Assembly (NCBI GenBank): GCA_937974245.1
Contig: CALJKV010000114.1
Span: 50,148 to 114,147 of the forward strand
Reading direction: 5' to 3'
From: an uncultured Chloroflexota bacterium
Lineage (GTDB): Bacteria; Chloroflexota; Anaerolineae; Aggregatilineales; Phototrophicaceae
DNA: 64,000 nucleotides
Both the position numbers and the translations under genes were made by a program. Positions 26,526 through 35,301 of this stretch are shown piece by piece. The notes under the pieces are model-generated. The model did no database searches and was not told the DNA's origin. It worked only from the letters and a program-made list of their open reading frames with translations. Numbering within the stretch: position 1 is the stretch's first letter; every line of letters starts with the position of its first letter.

Positions 26526-29012
26526 ATGTCGAAACGATACCGACTGTTAAGTGCTGTACTGCTGGTTATGCTGCTGGCCGGGTTTGCGCCCCCTGCACAG
26601 CAGGCGCTGACTGATGTGGTAGAAGTCGCGGTCAGCGCCGGTTTTGATGGTTACTTCCGCGAGGCCTACTGGCTGCCGCTGCGAATACAGGTGAGCAATA
26701 ACGGCGGAGACGTCGAGGGGCGCGTTGTGGTGCGCCCGGAAACCTCGGTCAATGCGGTGACTTCGACCTTCAGCGCCCCGGTAAGTTTGCCGAGCGGCAC
26801 CCGCAAGACCGTTTTCCTGTATATCACGGCCCGCAGCATCGCTACTCAGATTCGGGTGGAATTCATGACGGATGATCGGTTGGTCCTGGGTTCGCAGGAA
26901 GTCGCTCTGCGGAATATCCAGCCGCAAGACCAGCTTTATGTCGTCATCAGCCAGGCCGCATCCGGCACAGTTGACCTGACAGGCGTGCGGGCCGGGGGCT
27001 ACAGTGCATACCAGGCGAATTGGCCGGTAGACCGTATCCCCGACCAGGTGATGGCGCTTGACTCGGTCAACGCAATGCTTTTCAGCGACGTGGATAGTGG
27101 CACACTCAGTAGCGGGCAGCGCCAGGCTATCGCCGATTGGGTCGCACAGGGCGGGCATTTACTGGTAACAGGTGGCCCCAACTGGCAGGCTACCGCCGCC
27201 GGGCTGGATACCCTGCTGCCAGTCAGCCCTCAGGATAGCCAGACGGTTGACGACCTGAATGCCCTGGCCGAATGGGTGCGGCTGCCGGATACCCGCCTGA
27301 CCGGGCAAACGGTTGTCACCAGCGGCACATTACAGGCTGGCGCACAGATACTGGTGAGCAGCGGCGACCTGCCCATCATCAGCCGGCGGTTGTTTGGCGA
27401 TGGTACGGTAGACTACCTCGCGGTAGACCCGAACACGCAGCCCTTACGCACTTGGGCCGGACTGACGAATGTATGGTCCGCGCTGTTGATGAGTGTCAAC
27501 CCGAATCCGAGTTGGGGCTATCCCATCGCTGCCTGGGACGAGGCCGCCACCGCCACCAATGTCCTGCCTGGGGTCAATCTCCTGCCCGATATTCTGCCGC
27601 TCATCGGTTTCCTGGGGCTTTATATCCTGCTGATCGGCCCGCTGAATTATATCATCCTCAACCGCCTCAACCGCCGCGAACTGGCCTGGGTCACCATCCC
27701 GGTGCTGATCGCCGTGTTCAGCGGCCTCGCGTGGGCAATCGGGTTCAATTTGCGCGGCAACGATGTCACGTTCAGCAGGATCGCCATTGTGCGCTCATGG
27801 CCGGGGGTCGAACAGGCACAGGTCGAAACCTTGCTCGGCCTGCTTTCGCCGCGCCGCGCCCAGTACAGTTTCTCGCTGTCAGATGGCGGCTTCCTGCGCC
27901 CTATTTCCAAGTCAACCCAGAATGCTCTGGTCACTAACAACCTGCAAACCAACACCGATATTGAAGAAGGTGAGCGTTTCAGCGCCAATAATTTCTCGGT
28001 GGATGCCAGCTTTATCGCCAGCTTCTACAGTGTCGGAACACTTCCCCGGCCTGACCTGGGCGGTACCGCCCGGCTGGTTTACCAAAATGATGGCAACCAG
28101 ATGACCCTGCGCGGATCGGTGCGTAATGCCACCGACCAGACGCTCTACGACGCGGTGGTGCTGGCACGCGGGCAGACCTACCGCTTTACCCAGCCATTAG
28201 CACCTGGCGATGTGGCAACCTTTGAACTGACCCTTCCGGGCGAAGAACTGCCGTCTCCCGCGCCCATTGCCTATGCCCCCGGCGGTTTTCTCACCTTGTT
28301 CGGCTATCGCTCCTACCAGGGCAGAGCCGACCAGACCGCACGCGACATCCTGGGTGAGGCCTTCGTGGAAGACCGTAACCTGTTTGGTGGTATCGGCACA
28401 TCAAAGGAAGCCCAGGAAGCCTACCGCCGCCGCCTGTTCCTGGAAACGCTCATGACCGACGCCTACGGCACAACCGGACGCGGCGACCGGGCTTACCTGG
28501 CGGGCTGGGCAGAAAGCGCCTCGCAGGATGTCACGCTGCCCGATACCAATTGGCATTCGGTGGATACCACCCTGTATGTGGCTGCCCTTGAAGTGGAGTT
28601 CACGCCGCCCACCCAGCCGGTTCTCATCGCTGCTGACCAGTTTACCTGGGTATCTATCGCCAATACGGGGGGTGATACCGCTGCGCCCGTGGGGCTTTCG
28701 ATGCAGCCGGGCGACGAGGCGGTGCTGCGCTTTACGCCGCTGCCGGGGCGGGTGCTGGCGGACGTTGACCTGTTCACGGTGGATATTGACCATATGTCGC
28801 GTACCGGGCGGAATATGCCGATTGATGTGTGGAACTGGGATACAGGCGAGTGGAATACCTTCCGTTTTATCAATAGCAGCCAGTTAGTCATAGATGATCC
28901 CCACCCGTACCTGGGGCCGAACAATGCCGTTGAAATTCGTATTGTGGCTGATGACGCGGGCGGTTTTGTACGGATGCAAGACCTGACGGTTGAGCAGCGC
29001 GGGCGGTTTTAA
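26526..29012 (+). CDS. Large exported membrane protein heading an ABC transporter operon
   Basis: This 828-residue protein has an N-terminal signal peptide (hydrophobic 6-21, then FAPPAQQA) and a beta-rich extracytoplasmic domain. A glutamine-amidotransferase-like stretch follows around 178-230 (WVAQGGHLLVTGG). Two membrane helices lie near 356-378 and 388-408, and a second long beta-rich region completes the chain. The ATG at 26526 is chosen because the signal peptide starts there. The longer frame overlaps the previous gene. This architecture recurs beside ABC-2 transporters of unknown role. I infer a surface component of the transporter encoded just downstream (29056 and 31016). No catalytic residues are recognisable. 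Confidence 0.72.
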   Translation: MSKRYRLLSAVLLVMLLAGFAPPAQQALTDVVEVAVSAGFDGYFREAYWLPLRIQVSNNGGDVEGRVVVRPETSVNAVTSTFSAPVSLPSGTRKTVFLYITARSIATQIRVEFMTDDRLVLGSQEVALRNIQPQDQLYVVISQAASGTVDLTGVRAGGYSAYQANWPVDRIPDQVMALDSVNAMLFSDVDSGTLSSGQRQAIADWVAQGGHLLVTGGPNWQATAAGLDTLLPVSPQDSQTVDDLNALAEWVRLPDTRLTGQTVVTSGTLQAGAQILVSSGDLPIISRRLFGDGTVDYLAVDPNTQPLRTWAGLTNVWSALLMSVNPNPSWGYPIAAWDEAATATNVLPGVNLLPDILPLIGFLGLYILLIGPLNYIILNRLNRRELAWVTIPVLIAVFSGLAWAIGFNLRGNDVTFSRIAIVRSWPGVEQAQVETLLGLLSPRRAQYSFSLSDGGFLRPISKSTQNALVTNNLQTNTDIEEGERFSANNFSVDASFIASFYSVGTLPRPDLGGTARLVYQNDGNQMTLRGSVRNATDQTLYDAVVLARGQTYRFTQPLAPGDVATFELTLPGEELPSPAPIAYAPGGFLTLFGYRSYQGRADQTARDILGEAFVEDRNLFGGIGTSKEAQEAYRRRLFLETLMTDAYGTTGRGDRAYLAGWAESASQDVTLPDTNWHSVDTTLYVAALEVEFTPPTQPVLIAADQFTWVSIANTGGDTAAPVGLSMQPGDEAVLRFTPLPGRVLADVDLFTVDIDHMSRTGRNMPIDVWNWDTGEWNTFRFINSSQLVIDDPHPYLGPNNAVEIRIVADDAGGFVRMQDLTVEQRGRF

Positions 29013-29055
29013 GCAGGTAGTGAATGTTGTAGTCCTGGCAGGAGAATAAGGTACG

Positions 29056-30012
29056 ATGGAATTGATTATCGAAACAAAAAACCTGAAAAAACGCTATGGT
29101 AAATTTGAGGCGGTGGGCAATCTGTCATTGGAAGTGCCGGTTGGCTCAATCTACGGCTTTGTGGGGCCAAACGGCGCGGGCAAAACCACCACGATGCGGA
29201 TGCTCACGACGCTCACCCGCCCCACTGATGGGCAGGCGTGGGTGGCCGGGCATTCTGTCACGCAGGAGCCGCGGGCGGTGCGCCGGGCGATTGGCTACAT
29301 GCCCGATGAATTTGGCGTGTATGATGACATGCGCGTATGGGAATACCTGGATTTCTTCGCGGCCTGCTACGATATTCCCGAAAGTACCCGCCGGGGACTG
29401 ATTGACGATCTGCTGGAACTGGTTGACCTCAATCATCGTCGTGAGGATATGGTGGATAAGCTCAGCCGGGGTATGAAGCAGCGCCTTTCCCTGGCTCGGA
29501 CGCTGGCGCATGACCCGCAAATCCTGATTTTGGACGAACCGGCCTCTGGCCTGGATCCCCGCGCCCGCGTGGAAATCCGCGAACTGCTGGTCGAACTCGC
29601 CAAAATGGGCAAGACGATCTTTTTCTCGTCGCATATTCTGGCCGACGTCAGCGAAATCTGCACCCATATTGGCATTATTGAGGCCGGGCAGATGGTGGCC
29701 CAGGGCAGTATGGACGAGATGCGCCATCAGCTCATGCCACACCGCGAGATTGTCGTCACGGTACGCGACCAGGAGACGGCGGATCGTGTGAAATCGCTAG
29801 TTGGCGACGCAGACGGCGTGGTGAGTGCCTCGATTATTGAGCCAAAGAGCGGGCGTTCACGAGTGCGGATTGATTTTATCGGCGACGATGACGGTGTGGC
29901 GGCCCTCAATCAGAATCTGCATGCTGCCGGAATCGCTGTTATGGGCTTCACTGAAGAGACGAAAGACCTGGAAGCCATGTTCATGCGCGTGACCAAAGGC
30001 ATGGTGACATAG
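29056..30012 (+). CDS. ABC transporter ATP-binding protein
   Basis: This 318-residue ATPase has Walker A GPNGAGKT (37-44), Q-loop region YMPDEFGVYDDM, signature LSRGMKQRL near 137, Walker B ILILDEP near 157, and a switch His in SSHI. It belongs to the DrrA/CcmA-like group that works with ABC-2 permeases. A C-terminal extension of about 90 residues is common there. It follows the large exported protein by 43 bases and precedes three small genes and the permease, all on one strand. The exported substrate is unknown. Confidence 0.93.
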   Translation: MELIIETKNLKKRYGKFEAVGNLSLEVPVGSIYGFVGPNGAGKTTTMRMLTTLTRPTDGQAWVAGHSVTQEPRAVRRAIGYMPDEFGVYDDMRVWEYLDFFAACYDIPESTRRGLIDDLLELVDLNHRREDMVDKLSRGMKQRLSLARTLAHDPQILILDEPASGLDPRARVEIRELLVELAKMGKTIFFSSHILADVSEICTHIGIIEAGQMVAQGSMDEMRHQLMPHREIVVTVRDQETADRVKSLVGDADGVVSASIIEPKSGRSRVRIDFIGDDDGVAALNQNLHAAGIAVMGFTEETKDLEAMFMRVTKGMVT

Positions 30013-30020
30013 GGACGACT

Positions 30021-30383
30021 GTGACCGAGTTGTTCTGGACGACGCTGGATGCCTGGGTGGAGGAATGCCAGGTGGTGATTGACCGCCCACGCACTTCTCC
30101 TCATCCCCGCTACCCGGATATCATCTACCCGCTGGACTACGGCTATCTGAAAGGGACAACCGCCAGCGATGGTGAAGGAATTGATGTGTGGGTCGGTGCC
30201 GAAGGGGCGGCAGTTGTGACCGGGGTGTTTGGCACGGTGGACGCGGTGAAGCGTGACGCTGAAATCAAGATTCTCCTGGGCTGCACCGAAGCGGACACCC
30301 AGGCGATAGCCAGCTTTTACCAGCAGCACGCGCTTGGTTTCGTGTGGTTGCGCCGCCCGCCAGCATCATCAGAAGGAGTATGA
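30021..30383 (+). CDS. Small inorganic-pyrophosphatase-like protein
   Basis: This 120-residue protein shows YPLDYGYLKGT (36-46) and DGEGIDVWVG (50-59), which align with the YPxNYGY and DGDPLDVLV motifs of family I pyrophosphatases. It is shorter than the usual 160-180 residues, and the middle Asp of the signature is Glu. It may be a divergent hydrolase rather than a housekeeping enzyme. It begins with GTG eight bases after the ABC ATPase stop and ends three bases before the ArsC-like gene, so all three are co-translated. Confidence 0.7.
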   Translation: MTELFWTTLDAWVEECQVVIDRPRTSPHPRYPDIIYPLDYGYLKGTTASDGEGIDVWVGAEGAAVVTGVFGTVDAVKRDAEIKILLGCTEADTQAIASFYQQHALGFVWLRRPPASSEGV

Positions 30384-30386
30384 ACC

Positions 30387-30821
30387 ATGCCCCTACGTCG
30401 AGTCCTGGTAGTATGTACTGGCAATTCGTGCCGCTCGCAGATGGCCGAAGCGATCATCAACACGAAACGCAGCGACCAGTGGCAGGCCTTCAGCGCCGGG
30501 TCACACCCGGAACATGCTGTCAATCCGAATGCGTTGGCTGTATTGGCGGAAATTGGTATCCGTCATGATTACGCCCGTCCGCAGCATATTAACGAGTATA
30601 TCGGGCAGGATTTCGACCTTGTGCTGACAGTTTGCGACCAGGCAGCCGAGGTTTGCCCGGTCTGGCCGGGGCAGGCGCGGCGTGAGCATCTCGGCTTTCC
30701 CGATCCGGCCAAAGCTGCCGGGACGCCGGAAGCTGTCTTAGCGGTGTATCGCCAGGTGCGTGATAACATCGAACGCCGGGTGCTGCCGCTGCTGGACATG
30801 ATAGTGAATGAAGGGACATAA
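30387..30821 (+). CDS. arsC: ArsC-type arsenate reductase/low-molecular-weight phosphatase
   Basis: This 144-residue protein has the phosphatase loop C10-TGNSC15-R16 and a later pair C83 and C90 in TVCDQAAEVCP. This is the cysteine triad of thioredoxin-coupled arsenate reductases (C10, C82, C89 in S. aureus). The GFPDPA motif is also kept. Arsenate reduction is therefore the first choice, although the fold also supports phosphotyrosine phosphatases. AAGGAG lies eight bases before the ATG. It sits inside an ABC transporter operon, with no arsenite pump or ArsR nearby, which is unusual for an arsenic gene. Confidence 0.8.
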   Translation: MPLRRVLVVCTGNSCRSQMAEAIINTKRSDQWQAFSAGSHPEHAVNPNALAVLAEIGIRHDYARPQHINEYIGQDFDLVLTVCDQAAEVCPVWPGQARREHLGFPDPAKAAGTPEAVLAVYRQVRDNIERRVLPLLDMIVNEGT

Positions 30822-30823
30822 GG

Positions 30824-31006
30824 ATGGTAGTAGATCGTTCACGGGATAAAACACGTTTGGTCTTGTTGATTTTTCTGGCCGGTATTATTGCTGGGCTGCT
30901 GCTGCGGCGCGGCGGGTTCGGCGGCATTGGAGCGTGGAACAACAATAAGGTGATATTTGGCAATATTCTTGTTGGTTTCGGCAACAACCTTAATACTAAT
31001 GGGTAA
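30824..31006 (+). CDS. Small single-helix membrane protein
   Basis: This 60-residue protein has a basic N-terminus, one hydrophobic helix (about 11-27) and an Asn/Gly-rich tail. It begins three bases after the arsC stop, with AAGGG eight bases upstream, and ends nine bases before the permease. Its position supports expression. I recognise no family. Confidence 0.5.
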   Translation: MVVDRSRDKTRLVLLIFLAGIIAGLLLRRGGFGGIGAWNNNKVIFGNILVGFGNNLNTNG

Positions 31007-31015
31007 GGATGGCGC

Positions 31016-32350
31016 ATGGCACAGGAAACACTCCCTACGCAAGGGGTAAACACCATCATTGAAGCCATAGACCCGCGTGAAGCGCGGTTAGGGCGTGCTG
31101 CCGCTGTCTTCCGCTGGGGCGCTCTAGCCAACGGGGTGGTCGTCGCGCTGATTCTCCTGATCGCGCTGCTGAGTGGACTGGGGGTGATCCCCGGTCTGTT
31201 CACGGCAATGCACCAGCTCTTGCTGGGGCGCACTGCCGGCGCGGATGATGCCGCTGTCGCTGGAACGGTGCTCCTCATTCAGTTAAATATCACCGCCCTG
31301 ATGGTGCTGATGGTCGGTGTGTTGGCTCGTGAAATCTGGGGAATGCTTGGCGCATGGCTTCTGGCGCTGGTCAACCTGGTTGGGTTGTTCGCGCTCGGCT
31401 TCACCCCGGCACTGCTCACCGTGATTACTGCCGTCTGGGCAGGCGTGGTCGTCGGGCGCGATGTGCGGGCATTCCGCCTTAACCCGGTCATGCTCAAGGA
31501 ATTACGCGGCAGGATGCGCGGGGCGCGGGCGTTCGTGGTGCTCACCGTCTATCTGGGGCTGATGAGCGGCCTCACCGCGCTGCTCTACCTCGTCTATACA
31601 CCGGCCAGCCGGGCAACCGGCTCTGCTGCGGCGGGCGAAGTTGGACGTGTGCTGTTTATGGGGATCGTTGGCATTGAACTCATGCTGATAATCTTTATCG
31701 CTCCGGCTTTCACGGCGGGCGCCATCACCGGGGAACGTGAACGGCAGACGTACGACCTGCTGCAAACGACGCTTCTCTCCAGTTCATCGTTTGTCATCGG
31801 CAAGTTGGAATCGGCGCTCAGTTACGTGCTGCTGCTGCTGTTGGCGGCCATCCCACTGCAAAGTATCGCCTTCCTCTTCGGCGGGGTGACTGAGTTGGAG
31901 ATCATCCTCTCATTTGTGATCCTCACTGTGACGGGCGTCGCGTTGGGAACAATTGGCATATACTTCTCGGCAGCTGCCAGCCGAACCTTAGCCGCCAGTG
32001 TCCGCACCTATACCAGCACCTTAGTGGCGACTTTCGCTCTGCCATTGGTCTTGACGATTGTGCTCGACATCCTCACCGGAGGCATTCGCACCCTCTCCCC
32101 GGTTGTTGAGGCGGTACTGACCTACATAGATGACATCCTGGTGAGCCTCAACCCGATAGCGACGGCACTGAACACGCAGAGCCTGCTCATTAACCAGCAG
32201 GAAGTCGGGTTCTGGGCGCACACTCTCGCCAGCGACGGCAGCACTATCCCGCGTGTCTCGCCCTGGATCAGCTTTACGATTATCTACCTCGTAGTGGGGG
32301 CAATCCTGGTTGTACTGGCAATCCGCCGGATGCATCAGGTCGAGGAATAG
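31016..32350 (+). CDS. ABC-2 type transporter permease
   Basis: This 444-residue protein has roughly ten to eleven hydrophobic helices. The cytoplasmic NPVMLKELRGRMR stretch near 160 and the ITGERERQTYDLLQTTLLSS segment near 240 are hallmarks of ABC-2 permeases. It pairs with the ATPase at 29056-30012, from which it is separated by three small co-transcribed genes. AAGGA lies six bases before the ATG. The cargo is unknown. The neighbours (exported protein, Gln-rich protein, MoxR, DUF58) point to an envelope assembly function. Confidence 0.85.
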   Translation: MAQETLPTQGVNTIIEAIDPREARLGRAAAVFRWGALANGVVVALILLIALLSGLGVIPGLFTAMHQLLLGRTAGADDAAVAGTVLLIQLNITALMVLMVGVLAREIWGMLGAWLLALVNLVGLFALGFTPALLTVITAVWAGVVVGRDVRAFRLNPVMLKELRGRMRGARAFVVLTVYLGLMSGLTALLYLVYTPASRATGSAAAGEVGRVLFMGIVGIELMLIIFIAPAFTAGAITGERERQTYDLLQTTLLSSSSFVIGKLESALSYVLLLLLAAIPLQSIAFLFGGVTELEIILSFVILTVTGVALGTIGIYFSAAASRTLAASVRTYTSTLVATFALPLVLTIVLDILTGGIRTLSPVVEAVLTYIDDILVSLNPIATALNTQSLLINQQEVGFWAHTLASDGSTIPRVSPWISFTIIYLVVGAILVVLAIRRMHQVEE

Positions 32351-32424
32351 GCCGGAAATCGAACGTCCGGCGGCTTCCTGAGGTATGATTAACACAGAGG
32401 TTCGCCAATCAGAGGCAAACAGGA

Positions 32425-34260
32425 ATGGCAACACAGGTACGCACGCAAGAACACGGCATAACCTTGTACCAGGCGGTGCAGCGCTGGGAATACCGGCTGC
32501 GCTGGCAGCGGTTAGTTGCCCGGCTTCCGGTCAGCATCGCCCTGGGGCTGCTGGCAGGTGTTGCCCTCGGCATTCTGGCAAGACTGCGCCCACTGCTCCT
32601 GCCCGATCAACTCCTGATTGTAACCGCTGCTGCCGTTACCGTGAGCCTGGTTGTTCTGTTCCTGGTGACATTTCTCAGCCCGCGCACCAGGCTCGAATCC
32701 GCCCGGCATTTTGATGTACGCTTCGGCCTGCAAGAGCGGGTCTCCACCGCGCTGGAACTGCTGGAAGGCCGCATCCAGTCCCAGGCAGACCTGTTTGACC
32801 ACCAGTTAAGTGATGCGGTTGCCCGCGCTCAGGATGTACCGGTTGAAGCGGAACTTCCGCTCCGGCAGAACTGGCGGGCATGGACTGCCGGCGCTGTGCT
32901 GCTGATTGTTTTTGTGCTCCTGCTCGTGCTGCCTAATCCCCAGGTAACGGCGATTTCCGATATTACGGCTCGGCAGGCGGCATTGGACGAAGCGGTAGAG
33001 GACATCAAGGGTATCACCGAGCAGATAGCCGCCGATACGAACCTGACCGATGAAGAACGCGCCGAACTGCTACAGGCACTGCAAAGCAGCCAGGAAGCGC
33101 TGTCACGCCCGGATGTGACACTCGAAGAGGCCTTTGCCAGCCTGAGCGAGGTTGAAGCGCAGTTACAGGATCAATCCGACCTGTTTGACCAGCGCCTTAA
33201 CGCCGAACGCCAGGCGCTGGAAGATGCAGCCGATACCTTGCGTAATCTGGTGCCGCCCGATGCCTTGCCGCAGCAGGAACAACAGTCTATCGCAGAGATT
33301 CTGGATTCAATGGCACAGAACGCTGACAGTATGACTTCTGAGGAGCAACAGCAGGCAGCGGATGGCCTGCAGGACGCGGCGAATCAGCTTTCCGGCACAA
33401 ACCCGGAAGCCGCGCAACAGCTTGAGCAGGCCTCCCAGAATATGCGGCAGGGCAATACCCAACAGGCCCAGCAGAATCTGCAACAGGCGCAGCAACAGCT
33501 TCAACAAGACCAGCAGCAGGCGCAGCAGCAGGGCCAGCTTTCCCAGCAGTTGCAGGAAGGTTCGCAGCAGCTTCAGGAGCGGGCACAGCAGCTTTCCCAA
33601 CAAGGGCAACCCCAGCAAGGCGGACAGCCACAAAATAACCAGGATCAGCAGGGCAATCCGCAGGACAGCCAGAATCCCCCCGGCCAACCGCAGCAGCCGG
33701 GACAGGGTGGCGCGAGCAATTCAGAAGAAAATCAGAACCAGGATGGAAAGGCTGGCGAATCACAGAATAATCCGAGTGAGGGTGAGATCGAACCAGGTGG
33801 TGCGCCCCAATCCGGGGAGGGTGAAGCACAGCAGGCACAGCAGGCCGGAGGCGAGCAGGGTGAAAACCCCGGTGACGCCATGGATGGCGCGGGCGCAGCG
33901 GCGGGTGACTCGCCGGGTGCTGCCGGAAGTGAAGATGAAAATGCCGGGCAACCGGGGGCGATTGAAGGGGACAACAACCCTGATGGTCAGGGTGAAGGCA
34001 TCTTTGAATCGATTTTTGCGCCACGTCGTATTGGCGGCCAGGGCGACCAGCAGATTGTCCTTGAGCCAGATGCCGGCGATACCCCGGCAATAGAAGGTGA
34101 ATTTGCCGAGAACCTGCCTGGCGAGGTGACAGTACCCTATAACCAGGTGTTCAGCGACTATAGCAACGCTGCTAACCGGGCGCTCGAAAGTGACTATATC
34201 CCACTTGGTCTGCGCGATGTGGTGCGTGATTATTTCTCGTCGCTGGAACCAGGCCGCTAG
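32425..34260 (+). CDS. Membrane protein with long Gln-rich low-complexity region
   Basis: This 611-residue protein has three hydrophobic helices in the first 180 residues (about 35-53, 64-85, 155-172). A coiled-coil region follows (about 185-300), then an extremely Gln-rich stretch (about 340-420) and an acidic Gly/Pro/Asn/Glu-rich segment. The last 50 residues are ordered (TVPYNQVFSDYSNAANRAL and RDVVRDYFSSLEP). That ending recurs in large proteins of MoxR/DUF58 clusters. The Gln-rich part consists of QQ and AQQ-type units and is probably flexible. Its TAG stop overlaps the stop of the convergent gene in a shared CTAG. Confidence 0.72.
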   Translation: MATQVRTQEHGITLYQAVQRWEYRLRWQRLVARLPVSIALGLLAGVALGILARLRPLLLPDQLLIVTAAAVTVSLVVLFLVTFLSPRTRLESARHFDVRFGLQERVSTALELLEGRIQSQADLFDHQLSDAVARAQDVPVEAELPLRQNWRAWTAGAVLLIVFVLLLVLPNPQVTAISDITARQAALDEAVEDIKGITEQIAADTNLTDEERAELLQALQSSQEALSRPDVTLEEAFASLSEVEAQLQDQSDLFDQRLNAERQALEDAADTLRNLVPPDALPQQEQQSIAEILDSMAQNADSMTSEEQQQAADGLQDAANQLSGTNPEAAQQLEQASQNMRQGNTQQAQQNLQQAQQQLQQDQQQAQQQGQLSQQLQEGSQQLQERAQQLSQQGQPQQGGQPQNNQDQQGNPQDSQNPPGQPQQPGQGGASNSEENQNQDGKAGESQNNPSEGEIEPGGAPQSGEGEAQQAQQAGGEQGENPGDAMDGAGAAAGDSPGAAGSEDENAGQPGAIEGDNNPDGQGEGIFESIFAPRRIGGQGDQQIVLEPDAGDTPAIEGEFAENLPGEVTVPYNQVFSDYSNAANRALESDYIPLGLRDVVRDYFSSLEPGR

Positions 34261-35159
34261 ACATGCACTGCCTCAGACCGCCTCTTGTGCCAGTGCCAGG
34301 CGATAACAGTCAGCGGGAGCGCCAGGGTTGGGGCGAAGTTCCCCAAGCTGAACGCCAGCCCAATGCTGAACAGGTTCACCGGCACGAGCAGCCAGGCAGG
34401 AGCCGTCCCCATCATCGTCATCTGCGTGTAAAGCAGGCCAAGTGGGTTGGCGATGAGGGCGCAGGCTTTGCCGATTTCTTTCGAGCGCGAAAACTGCCCG
34501 ATAATGAACACAACCAAAGCCACCGCTCCCAGTACGAGCAGCCAGATGATCAGAGTCGGGCTGAACGGCGGGCGCAGGCTTTCGCCGGAAAGCCGCAACA
34601 GGCTGAAAATGCCGGTAGTCGCGCTGGCAGAGTAGACCAGATTCGCGTTGCCGCGCAGTGTTACCCAGGTATAAATCCAGTCTGGTCGCCACAACAGGGG
34701 CAGCCCCCACAGCAGCGCCGTACATACCAGCCACTTGAGCAGCGTGCGGCGGTCATGCCTCAGCCAGTCCATCAGATGCCAGGGCAGCAGCACCAGCATC
34801 GTCTGGGGCTTCATGGTCAGCACTGCGCCCAGCGCCGCGCCGCGCCAGCCGGGGACGATCAGCCGTTCGGCACTCCAGAACAGCATCTCGACCTGGCCGG
34901 AACTCAATCCGTGCAAAACGGGGAAGAAGAAGACCCACTTCCAGAAGTCTTTGCGGAAGGCGAAAATCAGCAGTCCGAAATTGACCACGCCCCACAGCAC
35001 GAACATCAGCGGCATGGCATCATAACCGGGCAGCGCCAGAAGCGCCCACAGGTAGGTGAAGGGAAACGGGTAAAGATAGGCGAGGTTGCTATACGGGTCC
35101 TGCCCATTTAACAACAGTAGCCCGGCGAAGTAGTTGATCGAAAAATCGTAGGCGTTCAT
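34257..35159 (-). CDS. GT87-like (DUF2029) integral membrane glycosyltransferase
   Basis: The protein has 300 residues from the ATG at 35159, or 334 from 35261. It has eight or more helices and begins with the family landmark YDFSINYFAG followed by GQDPYS. Such GT-C enzymes use polyprenyl-linked sugars, for example mannose. The shorter start is preferred, because the longer one runs into the space before moxR. No ribosome binding site decides it. It is the only minus-strand gene in this cluster, and its last bases overlap the end of the Gln-rich protein gene. Confidence 0.72.
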   Translation of the reverse strand: MNAYDFSINYFAGLLLLNGQDPYSNLAYLYPFPFTYLWALLALPGYDAMPLMFVLWGVVNFGLLIFAFRKDFWKWVFFFPVLHGLSSGQVEMLFWSAERLIVPGWRGAALGAVLTMKPQTMLVLLPWHLMDWLRHDRRTLLKWLVCTALLWGLPLLWRPDWIYTWVTLRGNANLVYSASATTGIFSLLRLSGESLRPPFSPTLIIWLLVLGAVALVVFIIGQFSRSKEIGKACALIANPLGLLYTQMTMMGTAPAWLLVPVNLFSIGLAFSLGNFAPTLALPLTVIAWHWHKRRSEAVHV

Positions 35160-35301
35160 TGGCAGCGGCTCACGGTAAGGGTGTCTTCGCGGATAATGGA
35201 TATTATAATGGGGTTGGCTTGCCGGGGAAAATTGAGATTTCAAGGCGGATACAAAGCGCACTTACCTGCTCTTATCAAAGATTGAATCAGGGGAAATGTT
35301 T

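Noticed and set aside
30387..30821. An arsenic-resistance operon
   Set aside because: Only the ArsC-like gene is present. No ArsR, ArsB/Acr3 or arsenite chaperone is nearby, and the gene is packed in a transporter operon.
33400..33700. Possible CRISPR or satellite repeats
   Set aside because: The repetition comes from CAG/CAA codons within a continuous reading frame and has no regular spacer.
33287..34090. A 267-codon minus-strand frame inside the Gln-rich gene
   Set aside because: It is the antisense of the CAG/CAA-rich tract, so it is rich in Leu/Ala/Pro by chance.
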